Of a DNA stretch of 64,000 nucleotides, positions 9,388 through 18,134 are shown piece by piece. Positions within the stretch are counted from its first letter, which is position 1. Each line of letters begins with the position of its first letter. This DNA is from Rhodospirillales bacterium (lineage in GTDB: Bacteria > Pseudomonadota > Alphaproteobacteria > Rhodospirillales > Casp-alpha2), in NCBI GenBank assembly GCA_021775095.1, contig JAJFII010000039.1, positions 1-64,000 on the forward strand, in the 5' to 3' direction. A program made the position numbers and the translations under genes. The notes below the pieces were generated by a model that made no database searches, was not told the origin of the DNA, and worked only from the letters and a program-made list of their open reading frames with translations.

Positions 9388-9795
9388 CTAACTGACCCGA
9401 ATTTCTCCCGTCGCCGGGTCGACCGTCACGTGGTCGCCGGTATGGATCAACTTGGTGATGTCGCCGTCGAACCGATCAACCAGGGGGATCCCGCCAAAGG
9501 CGGCACCCTGGGCGATGATCGGGTTGGCGTAATTCAGTAAAAGCGCCGCCGGTGCCATGGTGCGCGAGGCCATTTCGTGGAACATCCAGGCCGTGGCGAC
9601 GCCGCCTTTGGCAATGTTGAGAACCAATATTTTGCCGACATAATTCTGCCCGTAGAGTTTATGGCTGGGACGGGAAAACACCCCTTCGATGCGGTTCAAA
9701 TCATAACGTGCGCTGAAATTATCGTCAGCGACCAGAGCTTCGCCCGTGGCCCTCGGGCCGATGCCTGCATGACCTTTGAAAATACGCGCACTCAT
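9388..9795 (-). CDS. Aconitase X swivel (small) subunit, DUF126
   Basis: A 135-residue protein of the aconitase-X swivel family (DUF126). It supplies the mobile domain that closes over the catalytic domain made by the larger partner. The family motif is visible as 'EALVADDNFSARYDLNRIEGVF' in the N-terminal third (shown here only as key residues) and 'KGGVATAW' and 'NYANPIIAQGAAFGGIPLVD' further on. The start codon overlaps the stop of the large-subunit gene as ATGA, indicating translational coupling and equal production. Characterised bacterial aconitase X enzymes dehydrate cis-3-hydroxy-L-proline, while archaeal ones dehydrate phosphomevalonate; which applies here is not shown by the sequence alone. 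Confidence 0.88.
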   Translation of the reverse strand: MSARIFKGHAGIGPRATGEALVADDNFSARYDLNRIEGVFSRPSHKLYGQNYVGKILVLNIAKGGVATAWMFHEMASRTMAPAALLLNYANPIIAQGAAFGGIPLVDRFDGDITKLIHTGDHVTVDPATGEIRVS

Positions 9796-11039
9796 GGCAC
9801 GATCCTGCCGGCGACGGCGGACGCGATACAGCGCTCCATAGGCGCTAATACCGGCTCATACCCATAGCCGCCGATGATATTAACCAGTTTGGCCGAATTG
9901 GTCATTAACCGGGTCCAGCCGTTGGCCTCACCCAGCTCGCGGGCATGCATCTGATAGAAACACACCCCTTCCAGCAGGACCGCGCCGGATGCGACAATTT
10001 TATCATCCAGGCCCAGGCGTTCCGCCGCCCGTTTGTTTTCCGGGCTGGTGGCAATAACCAGCGAGACTTCGTCATGGATCTGCTGGTTTTCCAGTAACCC
10101 GGCCAACCGATCCAGTTCAAACAACGACAATTGGGGAGCCGCAAAAACCACCACGTCGAGGCCATCATCGGCCATGGCATAACTGGCAAAAAACCGGTCC
10201 AGGTCTTTGCTGGTAATGCTATGGGCGGCAGGCACCCGACCGGCAAAGGCGGTCTCCAGATCGGGTGCCTCCGGGGTCACCCCGACCATATGAAACAGCG
10301 CCGTCGAGCCGAAACTGGCCATTGCCGCACCAAAATGTTTGAGATCGTCCGAACTCGGCGGATCAGTGATACCGGTCAACACGGGGACCTCGTAATAGGA
10401 GCCCATTTGGCGACCGATAAAACCACCCAAAGCACCCCACTGGCTCCAGTCTTTTGGTTGATATTCGGTGTGGAATAAGCGGCTGCCGACGCGGTTTTGA
10501 TCGAGATGAAAACCGTATCTTGGGGTGCGACCGGTCAAAGCTGCGGCCAGAGCTGCCGGCCCACCTTCATAATTGGTACGCGCCGCAAACACCGAGTTGC
10601 AATAGATCACAACTCCGGTATCACCCATCGCCAGATGTTCGCCACGAACCGGCGGCAGGATGGTTTGGTAATTGATGCAAGTATCGGTCATCAAAATGCC
10701 GAGGGCGCGAAAGGCTTTATCGGCACGCTGTTCCAGGGCCACATAGGCCGGGTCGTGGTTAATCCGCTCAAACTGGTTAAAATCGGCACCGCGGGGGTCG
10801 GTGATGGTTGGAATACAGACCTGATTATCGGTTTTTTCCTGGGCCGCGAGATCCTCCAAAAAGTCCACCCCGGCTTCGCCGAGGGACTCCGTATCGGCCA
10901 TAATATGGGCCTGCGCCACGGCGACAAAATCTTCCGCGTCGAAAAAACGGCCCACCTGAATTTGTTGTTCGATGGCGCGCTGGCGGGCCGCGCCCAAGTC
11001 GCCGGCCAACATCGCCTGTTCCCGATCTGATAGCTTCAT
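9792..11039 (-). CDS. Aconitase X catalytic (large) subunit, DUF521
   Basis: A 415-residue aconitase-X catalytic subunit (DUF521), related to aconitase and expected to hold an iron-sulfur cluster. Recognisable stretches are 'LSDREQAMLAGDLGAARQRA' at the start, 'MADTESLGEAGVDFLEDL', and the cysteine-containing 'TDTCINYQTILPPVRGEH' around residue 120. The most likely function in a bacterium is cis-3-hydroxy-L-proline dehydratase, giving pyrroline-carboxylate for proline catabolism; this is inference because no other hydroxyproline genes are nearby. I chose the ATG at 11039, five bases after a perfect AGGAGG; a GTG two codons upstream overlaps that ribosome site and is unlikely. Confidence 0.88.
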   Translation of the reverse strand: MKLSDREQAMLAGDLGAARQRAIEQQIQVGRFFDAEDFVAVAQAHIMADTESLGEAGVDFLEDLAAQEKTDNQVCIPTITDPRGADFNQFERINHDPAYVALEQRADKAFRALGILMTDTCINYQTILPPVRGEHLAMGDTGVVIYCNSVFAARTNYEGGPAALAAALTGRTPRYGFHLDQNRVGSRLFHTEYQPKDWSQWGALGGFIGRQMGSYYEVPVLTGITDPPSSDDLKHFGAAMASFGSTALFHMVGVTPEAPDLETAFAGRVPAAHSITSKDLDRFFASYAMADDGLDVVVFAAPQLSLFELDRLAGLLENQQIHDEVSLVIATSPENKRAAERLGLDDKIVASGAVLLEGVCFYQMHARELGEANGWTRLMTNSAKLVNIIGGYGYEPVLAPMERCIASAVAGRIVP

Positions 11040-11160
11040 GTCCACCTCCTAAATTCTGCCCGCGTTTTTAATGTTACGCACCCCCTGGCATCATTTCAAA
11101 ACCTATTTATTTGATGTCGAGATAGGAACCAGGACAGTCAACTTGCGATCTTTTTGGTTA

Positions 11161-11319
11161 GAGCACTTCCGGGATAATATACTCCACCGAAGGCCCTGTT
11201 CTTTTAATCCGTGACAGCGCCGTGCACCTTACCCGATACACCGCATCGCGTTGCGATGCCCTCCTGTCACAAAATAAAAGAAACGGCTCAGAGTGCGTCA
11301 TATTATCCCGGAATTACTC
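11161..11319. repeat. 159-bp imperfect palindrome, MITE-like element
   Basis: The two ends are inverted repeats: GAGcacTTCCGGGATAATAT at the left (11161-11180) against the complement of ATATTATCCCGGAAttaCTC at the right (11300-11319), 17 of 20 positions paired with a 14-bp perfect core. Inside, a second pair CTTTTAATCCGTGACAG / CTGTCACAAAATAAAAG continues the symmetry, and the centre holds GCATCGC-GTT-GCGATGC. The whole can fold into one long hairpin. No coding potential. This layout is that of a small non-autonomous palindromic element; no target duplication could be fixed. Confidence 0.6.
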
Positions 11320-11330
11320 TCGGTTGCGCT

Positions 11331-11580
11331 GCCGCCATGTTCAGCTCCGCATAGGCCGTCATCAGGATGCATGATAGATGAGGGCGCTTTCGTTTGAGCA
11401 GATCGACAAGGTCGATACCGTTTTACTGCCCAACCGGTTATCAACGAAGATCAGGATCTAAATCTTCCAGAGCCAGATCGGCTTTCGCGGAATTGTTCGC
11501 CGTCCGGGTCCGATAGCCTTGGCGCATCGGCAGCGTCGATGTTGTCGATAAGTAACAACCGCTCAAAATCGGCAGGTCCA
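11331..11580 (-). pseudogene. Decayed response-regulator receiver domain
   Basis: Read on the minus strand, this stretch resembles the receiver domain of the REC-PAS-kinase at 15117-16688. One frame gives ERLLLIDNIDAADA (compare LRLLVVDDDIDAGDA). After a frameshift another gives NGIDLVDLLKRKRPHLSC then ILMTAYAELNMAA (compare NGIELVDQFKQNRPQLPC and IMMTAYADLNAA). Several in-frame stops and at least one frameshift separate the pieces, and no start or downstream domain remains. It is a degenerate duplicate of part of the neighbouring gene, lying between the palindromic element and the double-receiver gene. Confidence 0.8.
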
Positions 11581-11617
11581 TTGGGGAGAGGAGAAACCCT
11601 AATGGCTGCCCCAGATA

Positions 11618-12349
11618 TCATCGAGAAATTCCGGTTGCCTGCTCAATGGCTTCCAGCATTTTCAATGGATTAAACGGCTTGACCAAACACCCGGAAGCGG
11701 ATTCCTGACACAGAGTCCTGATCGCTGCGGCTTCTTCGTCGGCATAACCGGTGACGATTATAATGGGCACTTTCCTGCCGTTCTTTTTCAACTCCAGAAA
11801 TACATCCAGTCCGTTTATCACCGGCATCCTGAGATCAAGTATCATCACCCCAATATTATTTTCCAACCCGTAGCGCAGCGCCTCGTCACCACTTTTTGCA
11901 ACAGCAACAGAATAACCCGCACGAACCAGGACTTCTTCAAGACTTGCGGCAAAATCTGGATCGTCATCGGCGATCAGTACCAAGCCTTCGGGTTTGATAT
12001 CATCCAGAGTACGCAGAACACGATCAAAATCGAGCGGCTTGTTGAGCACACCCAATGCACCATTATCAACGGCCTGCTGCAGTAACTGCTCGACACTGTA
12101 ACCGGTCATCATCATTACTTTGGCCTCCGGTTTCAGCTTGCGGATTTCGAAAAAACTCTCCACCCCGTTTTTACCCGGTAGCATGACATCCATAAAGGCA
12201 ATGTCGAAGTCGAAATTGCGGAATTGCTCGACCGCCGCCTCGCCGCTATGCGCCAACTCAACATGATGGCCACGGCTTTGGAAGACTTCTGCAAGGCTTT
12301 CGGCGAAGTCGACGTCGTCATCAACGATGAAAATCCTGAGCGCAGTCAT
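11618..12349 (-). CDS. Double-receiver response regulator without output domain
   Basis: A 243-residue protein made only of two CheY-like receiver domains (~3-118 and ~124-240). Both keep the acidic pair (VDDD; ADDD), the phospho-acceptor Asp (AFMDVMLP; MILDLRMP), the Thr (MMTGY; VTGYA) and the Lys (LNKP; LVKPF). No DNA-binding or enzymatic output domain is present, so it may act as a phosphate relay or sink, or through protein contacts. The ATG at 12349 overlaps the stop of the upstream kinase gene as ATGA; a start 12 codons earlier is possible but would intrude into the kinase gene. The kinase next door is the natural phosphodonor. Confidence 0.88.
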   Translation of the reverse strand: MTALRIFIVDDDVDFAESLAEVFQSRGHHVELAHSGEAAVEQFRNFDFDIAFMDVMLPGKNGVESFFEIRKLKPEAKVMMMTGYSVEQLLQQAVDNGALGVLNKPLDFDRVLRTLDDIKPEGLVLIADDDPDFAASLEEVLVRAGYSVAVAKSGDEALRYGLENNIGVMILDLRMPVINGLDVFLELKKNGRKVPIIIVTGYADEEAAAIRTLCQESASGCLVKPFNPLKMLEAIEQATGISR

Positions 12350-14277
12350 GCGGTTACCTGCTCTGGTTCTGACAGGGGCAGCCATAAAGTGACTTGTGCA
12401 CCTCCGCCGTCTTTATTAGCAATATCAATACCGCCCCCGTGTTCTTCCGCAATTTTCTTGACCACCGGCATCCCCAACCCGACACCGAAGCTTTTGGTAC
12501 TGTAAAGCGGTTCAAATATCTTTTCCATCACTTCGTTCGCTATGCCGGGACCATTGTCATTAACTTGAATTTCCAGGCGCTCACCATTAATCCGGGTGGT
12601 GATCGTGACATTCTTGTCTGCGCCGTCACCGTTTTCCTGAACTGCATGACAGGCATTGTCAAAAACATTGATAATAGCACGCCGAAAGCGATCCCGGTCG
12701 ATCCTCACCTCAATCCCCGAAGCCAGGTTCCTTTCGACCGACAATCCTGCTGGTACTGATTGCTCATCCAGCACAGCCTCAAGCCATGTGTCGACATTTG
12801 TCGGCTCCTGGTTCGGTAGCGTGTCACGCGTGTAATCGAGTAATTCGCCAATAATGCCGTCGCAACGTATGACGTTGCGCTCAATTCGGGCTATTGCCTT
12901 TTCGATACCTAGTTCCTTGTCTCTGGTCAGATCGGCGACGGTGATCATTGATGTACGAATGGTCCCCAGGGGGTTGCGGAGTTCATGACTAATGGTGGCT
13001 GAAAGTTGACCGAGTGCCGCTAGCCGTTCCTGACGGACAAGCGAACTTTGCGCGTTATGTAGGTCCACGGCATTTTCCCTAAACACACGCATTGCCGACG
13101 TCATCGTTTCAACCTCAGTGATGCCCTCTGAATCCGGAATTTCTACATCCAGTTTGTTTCCGGCAAGAAGTCGCATGGCCTCGGCAATTGACAGCAACGG
13201 ATTGGCGATCTTTTGCGCAATAAGGATCGAAATTAAGATCAAGGCGGCTATGGCAATACCGCTTATGACCAACAGCCTGACACGAATATCTGTGACAAGT
13301 TGGGAAGCCAGGTTGACAAACACCTGTGTGGCTTTCAGCGTTTCGTGACTAGATATTGCCGCGCAGCTGTTGCCGATGACGATATCACCAAACCCAGTCA
13401 GCGGGTGGCACATGAAAGAAAAGGGTTCATTTCCGACGTTTTGTATTGTGATTATTTTATCGGTTTTGCTATAAGCTACTGCCATTTCTTGTTTCAGTTT
13501 CGGAATATCAGTTGGGAATCCGATACTCGTCAACGGATCGGACCCCGAATAAATCGCAAATGCGCTTCCAGTCAGATCCTGGGCCATCACCAATCCCTGA
13601 GTCCATCGGTCCAGCAGCTTGCCGAAAATCAGAATGCCCAATTTATCGTCAAAATCGTTCTCGACAAACTCGACAATAACCATCGCAATTCGATCTGTTG
13701 TCGTCGCCGCTTGTGAACCCATGCCCAGATCGGCCAGTAATTTTTTGTCCATCAGTAAAAGCCCAAGTTGATCTGCGGGGGGATCATCCGTATCCACGAA
13801 CGCCTTGATGAATGGAGCGATACCGGATGCCATGTAGCTTTCGGCAATACTGATATCGTCCGAATTGGCCGGTATAGATGAAAGGACCAGACCATCAATA
13901 TCTATGACCGTGGCAAAATCCAGTTGATCCGTTTTCAGACTTTGTTTCAGTATCTGGTTGATGGCATCGTGCTGACTTTTCATGACAAGACTATGAAATT
14001 CGTCAGATGTCCCCAACGCCCTGGCGTTCGAATATATCTGCTCAAGTCGATTATGCAGCAGTTGGTTATAAATTTTCAGGTTGCCATGAAGACGGGTTTG
14101 CAGTTCGTTGTTTGAGTGGCGGGCCAGCTCAATGCCTTGTTTGTTGATGGCCCCTGAGATCAGTTGTGATAACACAACGCCAATCAAGACGACAATAATG
14201 ACGACGACAGGAACGAACGCAATAATGATCCGTGTCCTGAGTTTATATTTGTCCTTTTCCTTATTTAATTCAGGCAT
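12346..14277 (-). CDS. Transmembrane sensor histidine kinase
   Basis: A 643-residue kinase: cytosolic Lys-rich start, membrane helix ~17-39, large periplasmic sensor ~40-325, second membrane helix ~330-352, HAMP ~353-405, then HisKA with the phospho-acceptor His in 'ATISHELRNPLG' (~433) and a HATPase domain with N-box 'NVFDNACHAVQ', 'DNGPGI' and 'GVGLGMPVVKKI'. Soluble ATP-binding pieces are complete. It starts 3 bases after the stop of the binding-protein gene and overlaps the double-receiver gene. The arrangement suggests that the periplasmic binding protein delivers the stimulus, but this is inferred. Confidence 0.93.
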   Translation of the reverse strand: MPELNKEKDKYKLRTRIIIAFVPVVVIIVVLIGVVLSQLISGAINKQGIELARHSNNELQTRLHGNLKIYNQLLHNRLEQIYSNARALGTSDEFHSLVMKSQHDAINQILKQSLKTDQLDFATVIDIDGLVLSSIPANSDDISIAESYMASGIAPFIKAFVDTDDPPADQLGLLLMDKKLLADLGMGSQAATTTDRIAMVIVEFVENDFDDKLGILIFGKLLDRWTQGLVMAQDLTGSAFAIYSGSDPLTSIGFPTDIPKLKQEMAVAYSKTDKIITIQNVGNEPFSFMCHPLTGFGDIVIGNSCAAISSHETLKATQVFVNLASQLVTDIRVRLLVISGIAIAALILISILIAQKIANPLLSIAEAMRLLAGNKLDVEIPDSEGITEVETMTSAMRVFRENAVDLHNAQSSLVRQERLAALGQLSATISHELRNPLGTIRTSMITVADLTRDKELGIEKAIARIERNVIRCDGIIGELLDYTRDTLPNQEPTNVDTWLEAVLDEQSVPAGLSVERNLASGIEVRIDRDRFRRAIINVFDNACHAVQENGDGADKNVTITTRINGERLEIQVNDNGPGIANEVMEKIFEPLYSTKSFGVGLGMPVVKKIAEEHGGGIDIANKDGGGAQVTLWLPLSEPEQVTA

Positions 14278-14280
14278 CTG

Positions 14281-15087
14281 TCAGTCGGCGCGCCCGTGAG
14301 CGTTTCTAATCGCTTCAGCTGCTGCGGGTGACGTCGCGAATTTGACAAACTTGCCGATCGCCCCGGTGTTGTTTTCCTTCTTGAAGATCAGGGCGAGAAC
14401 AGCGGCGCTCTCATACGATGGGTCATTCGGGTGCTGGCCATCGATAGATACGATGCCCAATCCAGCCTGCCTAGCCTCGGGGTATGGACCGAAGCCAATG
14501 GCACCGGTGGTATCGGAAACAACTTCGACAGTTTGCTGTGTCGTTGTCGTTGTTTTCGACTTTTCCGTCAGCACAATATCGCTAAACCCGGGTAGATAGG
14601 CTTGCAGCACTTGCAGGGAACTGTCGCCATCTTCTCGTCGTACCACCCGGATTTTACCTGAAGGTGCTCCTACGTCTTGCCAGTTTTTAATTTGACCACT
14701 GTAAATTCCAAGAATTTCTTTGGTACTTAAATTGCTGACGTCGACGCTATGGTTGACGAAGAATGTTACAGATACCTTAGCGAAGGGACGGTAACTCAGG
14801 CCATATGGTTTTTCCTTGTTTTTGATTTTACGGGCAACTCGTCCGAGCCGGTATTTGTCATTACCCACGGCCTTGATTCCACCTGAAGATCCGATGCTTG
14901 CGGGTACTATGACAGTGATTCCGGGATGAATTTCGCTGAACACCTTACCAATACTTTGCAATACTTTTATGCCATCCCCAGTTCCAACGATCGTGATATT
15001 TTCTGCTGCGACTGCCGCCGGTAGCAAGCCCACCAAGACGGCCATAGGCAAGACTACTTTTTTCAATTGAGAGTGATATACCGTCAA
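14281..15087 (-). CDS. PstS-like periplasmic substrate-binding protein
   Basis: A 268-residue secreted protein with signal peptide (hydrophobic ~12-24, likely cleavage after AVA at ~27) and a type II periplasmic-binding fold of the phosphate-binding (PBP_like) kind: 'GTGDGIKVLQSIGKVFSEIHPG' type opening (key residues GTGDG), 'IYSGQIKNWQDVG', 'RREDGDSSL' and 'IGFGPY'. There is no ABC permease or ATPase nearby. Instead the gene is sandwiched between two histidine kinases, so it likely senses a ligand for the adjacent membrane kinase rather than feeding a transporter. The ligand is unknown; an oxyanion would fit the family. Confidence 0.85.
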   Translation of the reverse strand: MTVYHSQLKKVVLPMAVLVGLLPAAVAAENITIVGTGDGIKVLQSIGKVFSEIHPGITVIVPASIGSSGGIKAVGNDKYRLGRVARKIKNKEKPYGLSYRPFAKVSVTFFVNHSVDVSNLSTKEILGIYSGQIKNWQDVGAPSGKIRVVRREDGDSSLQVLQAYLPGFSDIVLTEKSKTTTTTQQTVEVVSDTTGAIGFGPYPEARQAGLGIVSIDGQHPNDPSYESAAVLALIFKKENNTGAIGKFVKFATSPAAAEAIRNAHGRAD

Positions 15088-15116
15088 TTTAGTTTTCCTT
15101 TGCGTGCGATGATTTG

Positions 15117-16688
15117 TTATCCCGAAACCGGTAGGGTGAAGAAGAATGTGGAACCGACATTGACTTCCGATTCAAAATCTATTTCACCGTTATGTCGTTC
15201 AATGATTGACCGGGAGATGTTCAATCCCAGCCCCGTTCCGCCTTTCTGACGAACATCGGAAGAATCGACCTGGGAAAATCTTTGAAACAAGTGCTTGCGG
15301 AATTCGTCGGGTATTCCTGGCCCACTGTCGGAAACGGAAACTTTGGCCATATCGCCATTTTGGGTAACCGAAATTTTAACTTCACTTCCTTCGGGAGAGA
15401 ACTTCGCTGCATTGGACAGCAGGTTGGCGATGACCTGTGTAAGTCGGTTAGCATCTCCCTGAACCCTGGTTGACGGAGATGCTAAATCCAAGACAAACCT
15501 GGTATTGAATTTGTCAGCAAAACCGACGTTAATCTTGGTAACTTCAGTCACTAATTCAGACAGGTCCAGAGTTTGGAAATCGAACTCCAATTCCCCGGAC
15601 TGAAGTTTTTCGACATCCAGAATATCGTTAACGAGATTGATCAACCGTTCGCTGTTGTTCAATGCTATCTCAATCAAGTCCTTTCCACCTTCGGTCAAGG
15701 GCCCAAAGGATTCGGAATGCAAAAGCCCCAGAGATCCACGGATCGATGTTAGTGGCGTGCGAAGTTCATGGCTAACGGTTGCGACGAACTCGCTTTTCAA
15801 ACGATCAACTTTTTTGCGTTCGGTCGTGTCGCGCCCGACTCCGCGATAGCCCAGGAAGGTGCCGTCATCGTCAAATCGCGGGTTTCCAGTCAAATTGATA
15901 TTGCGGATTTCGCCATCCGGTTTTGGCCAGGTTATCTCGTAGTCGGTAAAAGGTTCGCGGGCTTCAAGGGCTTTTGTATGTTCTTTCCATTCCGGCGATT
16001 CCAGGTTCTGGCTATCGCGATAGAGTTCGGCGCGGGTCAGGCCTATGAATTCCTCTGGCCTCATTCCCATCGCCCGTTCGACCTGCCCGGCCAGAAACGT
16101 GAAACGCAAATCCGGCCCGATTTCCCATAACCAGTCTGCGGCAATATCCGCGAAATCCCGAAACCGGATTTCACTTTCCCTTAACGCATCGGTGCGCTCA
16201 TCGACCCGTTGTTCCAGATTGTCGAGGGTCTTTTGAAGGGCTTCTTCGGCCTGCTTTTTTTCCTGGGTCAACCGCACCATTGTTCGGCAACGCTCGAGGG
16301 CGGCCTCTAGCAGATCCATATCGATGGGTTTGCGGAGGAAATCGTGGGCACCATGACGCACAGCACCAATTGCCGCGTTCAAATCCGCGTAGGCCGTCAT
16401 CATAATGCATGGAAGCTGGGGGCGATTCTGCTTGAACTGGTCGACAAGTTCAATGCCATTTTCATGCCCCAACCGAACATCGACCAAAGCGATGTCGGGA
16501 TTGGATGCCAGCAAGGCTTCGAGAGCGCCCTTTGAATTATTTGCCGTTTGCACGCCGTGACCTCGACGGGCCAACACCTCGCTTAGAGCGTCGCCAGCGT
16601 CAATGTCGTCGTCGACGACCAACAACCTCAATTGGTCGGTCGTATTATTTGCCGGTGAAGAATATGCGTTCGATGTAGCCGCCATCAA
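15117..16688 (-). CDS. Hybrid REC-PAS histidine kinase
   Basis: A 523-residue soluble protein with an N-terminal receiver domain (~19-135; VDDD, ALVDVRL, TAYAD, RKPID), a coiled coil (~140-175), a PAS domain (~176-300; 'RFRDFADIAADWLWEIGPDL' type start), HisKA with His in 'FVATVSHELRTPLTSIRGSL' (~316) and a complete HATPase domain (N-box NLLSNAAKFSPEG, DSGPGI, GTGLGLNI). There are no membrane segments. It is the first gene of a four-gene minus-strand operon and sits 29 bases before the binding-protein gene. The receiver-first order suggests it is itself controlled by phosphorylation, perhaps exchanging phosphate with the double-receiver protein. Confidence 0.92.
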   Translation of the reverse strand: MMAATSNAYSSPANNTTDQLRLLVVDDDIDAGDALSEVLARRGHGVQTANNSKGALEALLASNPDIALVDVRLGHENGIELVDQFKQNRPQLPCIMMTAYADLNAAIGAVRHGAHDFLRKPIDMDLLEAALERCRTMVRLTQEKKQAEEALQKTLDNLEQRVDERTDALRESEIRFRDFADIAADWLWEIGPDLRFTFLAGQVERAMGMRPEEFIGLTRAELYRDSQNLESPEWKEHTKALEAREPFTDYEITWPKPDGEIRNINLTGNPRFDDDGTFLGYRGVGRDTTERKKVDRLKSEFVATVSHELRTPLTSIRGSLGLLHSESFGPLTEGGKDLIEIALNNSERLINLVNDILDVEKLQSGELEFDFQTLDLSELVTEVTKINVGFADKFNTRFVLDLASPSTRVQGDANRLTQVIANLLSNAAKFSPEGSEVKISVTQNGDMAKVSVSDSGPGIPDEFRKHLFQRFSQVDSSDVRQKGGTGLGLNISRSIIERHNGEIDFESEVNVGSTFFFTLPVSG

Positions 16689-17024
16689 CCAGAGGCTTCC
16701 CTTGCCACATTGATGGCTTTCAGCAGTTTCGGTCGATCAAGAAGCCAAGTTAACGAGTTGGTGCGAGCGGTCCAGTAGGAAAAGGACATTGTCGTTATGT
16801 TGCTCCCGGATGCACGAGTAATCTGCATGTTGTTTGAGTTTTATGAATACTACTATTTTCCAACCGCTTAGAACACCCATAAAAAAAACCTCAAAAAATC
16901 CGGACAAATCTATTTATCTCTTGCCATGACAGCCCTGATGAAGTCTGACATAATTTTAATCCAGACCAATCCATCGGTACTTAAATGAACCTAAAATCGT
17001 GATAAAATCCACAGGGAGATTTAA
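16689..17024. other. Divergent intergenic region (336 bp)
   Basis: Lies between the signalling operon (leftward) and the NitT/TauT transporter operon (rightward), so it must hold both promoters. It becomes AT-rich from about 16850. A -10-like GATAAAAT is at 16998-17005, followed by a good AGGGAG ribosome site before the 17025 ATG. No gene or clear operator was recognised. Confidence 0.45.
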
Positions 17025-18062
17025 ATGAAACACCGCCTCAACGCCACCTGGCACCGCAGCCTGATTGCCGGATCCGCATTGGCCCTTATCGCCCTTGGCA
17101 CCCTGGCCCAGGCCGCCGAAGTTGTGAACTTGGGTGCGCTCCGCTTCACATCCCATGCGGCCGGCTACATTGCCTATGAAAAAGGTTATTTCAGGGACCA
17201 GGGCATTGATCTTAAATTTAAGTTTTTCCAGGCCGCACAACCGGTCGCCGTGGCCATTGCCTCGGGCGACGTGGATTTTGGCGTAACCGCCTTGACCGGC
17301 GGGTTTTTTAATCTGGCCGGCAAGGGCGCCCTGCAGGTGATCGGTGGTGTCTGGCATGAAGAAAAAGGTATGAACGGCTCGGCCATCCTGGTTTCGAACA
17401 AAGCCTTCGACGCAGGTTTTAAAACCGTCGACCAGTTCCCGGGAAAATCCATTGGCATTACCCAGTTGGGATCGTCTTTCCATTACATGGCCGGACAAAT
17501 CGCCGAGGCCAACGGGTTTGATTTTAAGGAGATTAAACTCAAACCCTTACAAAAAGTCGGTGCCATCATCGGTGCCTTGAAGTCCGGCCAGGTGGATTCC
17601 TTTATTATCGCCCCCCATATTGCCAAGGGTCTGGTCAATGCCGGTGCGGCCAAACAAATCGGCTGGCTGTACGACTACGCCCCCTATCAGGTAACGACGG
17701 TCTTTACCTCGACCAAAAACACCAAGGAAAAATCCGATCTGGTCGGTCGTTTCATGAAAGCCTACGGAAGGGGTGTCGCCGATTTTCGTCGTGTCATGCT
17801 CGATCAGGACAAGGATCCGGCGGCGACGGAGGCCATGACCAAACTGATCCACAAATACGTTTATGCGTCCAGGCCCTATGCCAAGGCGGCACCGTCAATC
17901 AAGAGCGGTGCCATTAACTTGAATGCGGGCAATGCCCTGGACGTTGGCGATGTCGACAAACAACTCAAATGGTTTCAGGCACAAAAGCTGGTTTCCAGCG
18001 GGTTCAGCGTCCGCGATATTGTCGATCTCAGTTACGTCCAAGCCTACAACATTCCCAACTAG
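17025..18062 (+). CDS. NitT/TauT-type ABC transporter substrate-binding protein
   Basis: A 345-residue periplasmic protein with signal peptide (hydrophobic ~14-28, likely cut after AQA before AEVVNLG). The mature part has the SsuA/TauA/NrtA fold: 'AAGYIAYEKGYFRDQGID', 'VAVAIASGDVDFGVTALTGG', and 'IGITQLGSSFHYMA'. Such proteins bind sulfonates, nitrate, pyrimidine precursors or similar small molecules; the ligand cannot be read. It is first in an operon with an ATPase and a permease. A strong hairpin follows the gene, which would keep its message more abundant than that of the membrane parts. Confidence 0.9.
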   Translation: MKHRLNATWHRSLIAGSALALIALGTLAQAAEVVNLGALRFTSHAAGYIAYEKGYFRDQGIDLKFKFFQAAQPVAVAIASGDVDFGVTALTGGFFNLAGKGALQVIGGVWHEEKGMNGSAILVSNKAFDAGFKTVDQFPGKSIGITQLGSSFHYMAGQIAEANGFDFKEIKLKPLQKVGAIIGALKSGQVDSFIIAPHIAKGLVNAGAAKQIGWLYDYAPYQVTTVFTSTKNTKEKSDLVGRFMKAYGRGVADFRRVMLDQDKDPAATEAMTKLIHKYVYASRPYAKAAPSIKSGAINLNAGNALDVGDVDKQLKWFQAQKLVSSGFSVRDIVDLSYVQAYNIPN

Positions 18063-18081
18063 ATCCCTCTCCATAAACCGC

Positions 18082-18115
18082 AGACCGGGGCCTTTGTGAA
18101 CGGCCCCCGGTCGGC
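18082..18115 (+). promoter_or_regulatory. Intercistronic hairpin after binding-protein gene
   Basis: GACCGGGGCC and GGCCCCCGGTC form a ten-base-pair GC stem with a single bulged C and a 9-base loop. It stands 20 bases after the binding-protein stop and before the ATPase gene. No T-run follows, so it is more likely an mRNA-protecting or attenuating structure than a terminator. A possible GTG start for the ATPase would be buried in its loop. Confidence 0.65.
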
Positions 18116-18134
18116 GGTCCGGGCGGCCCCTGCC

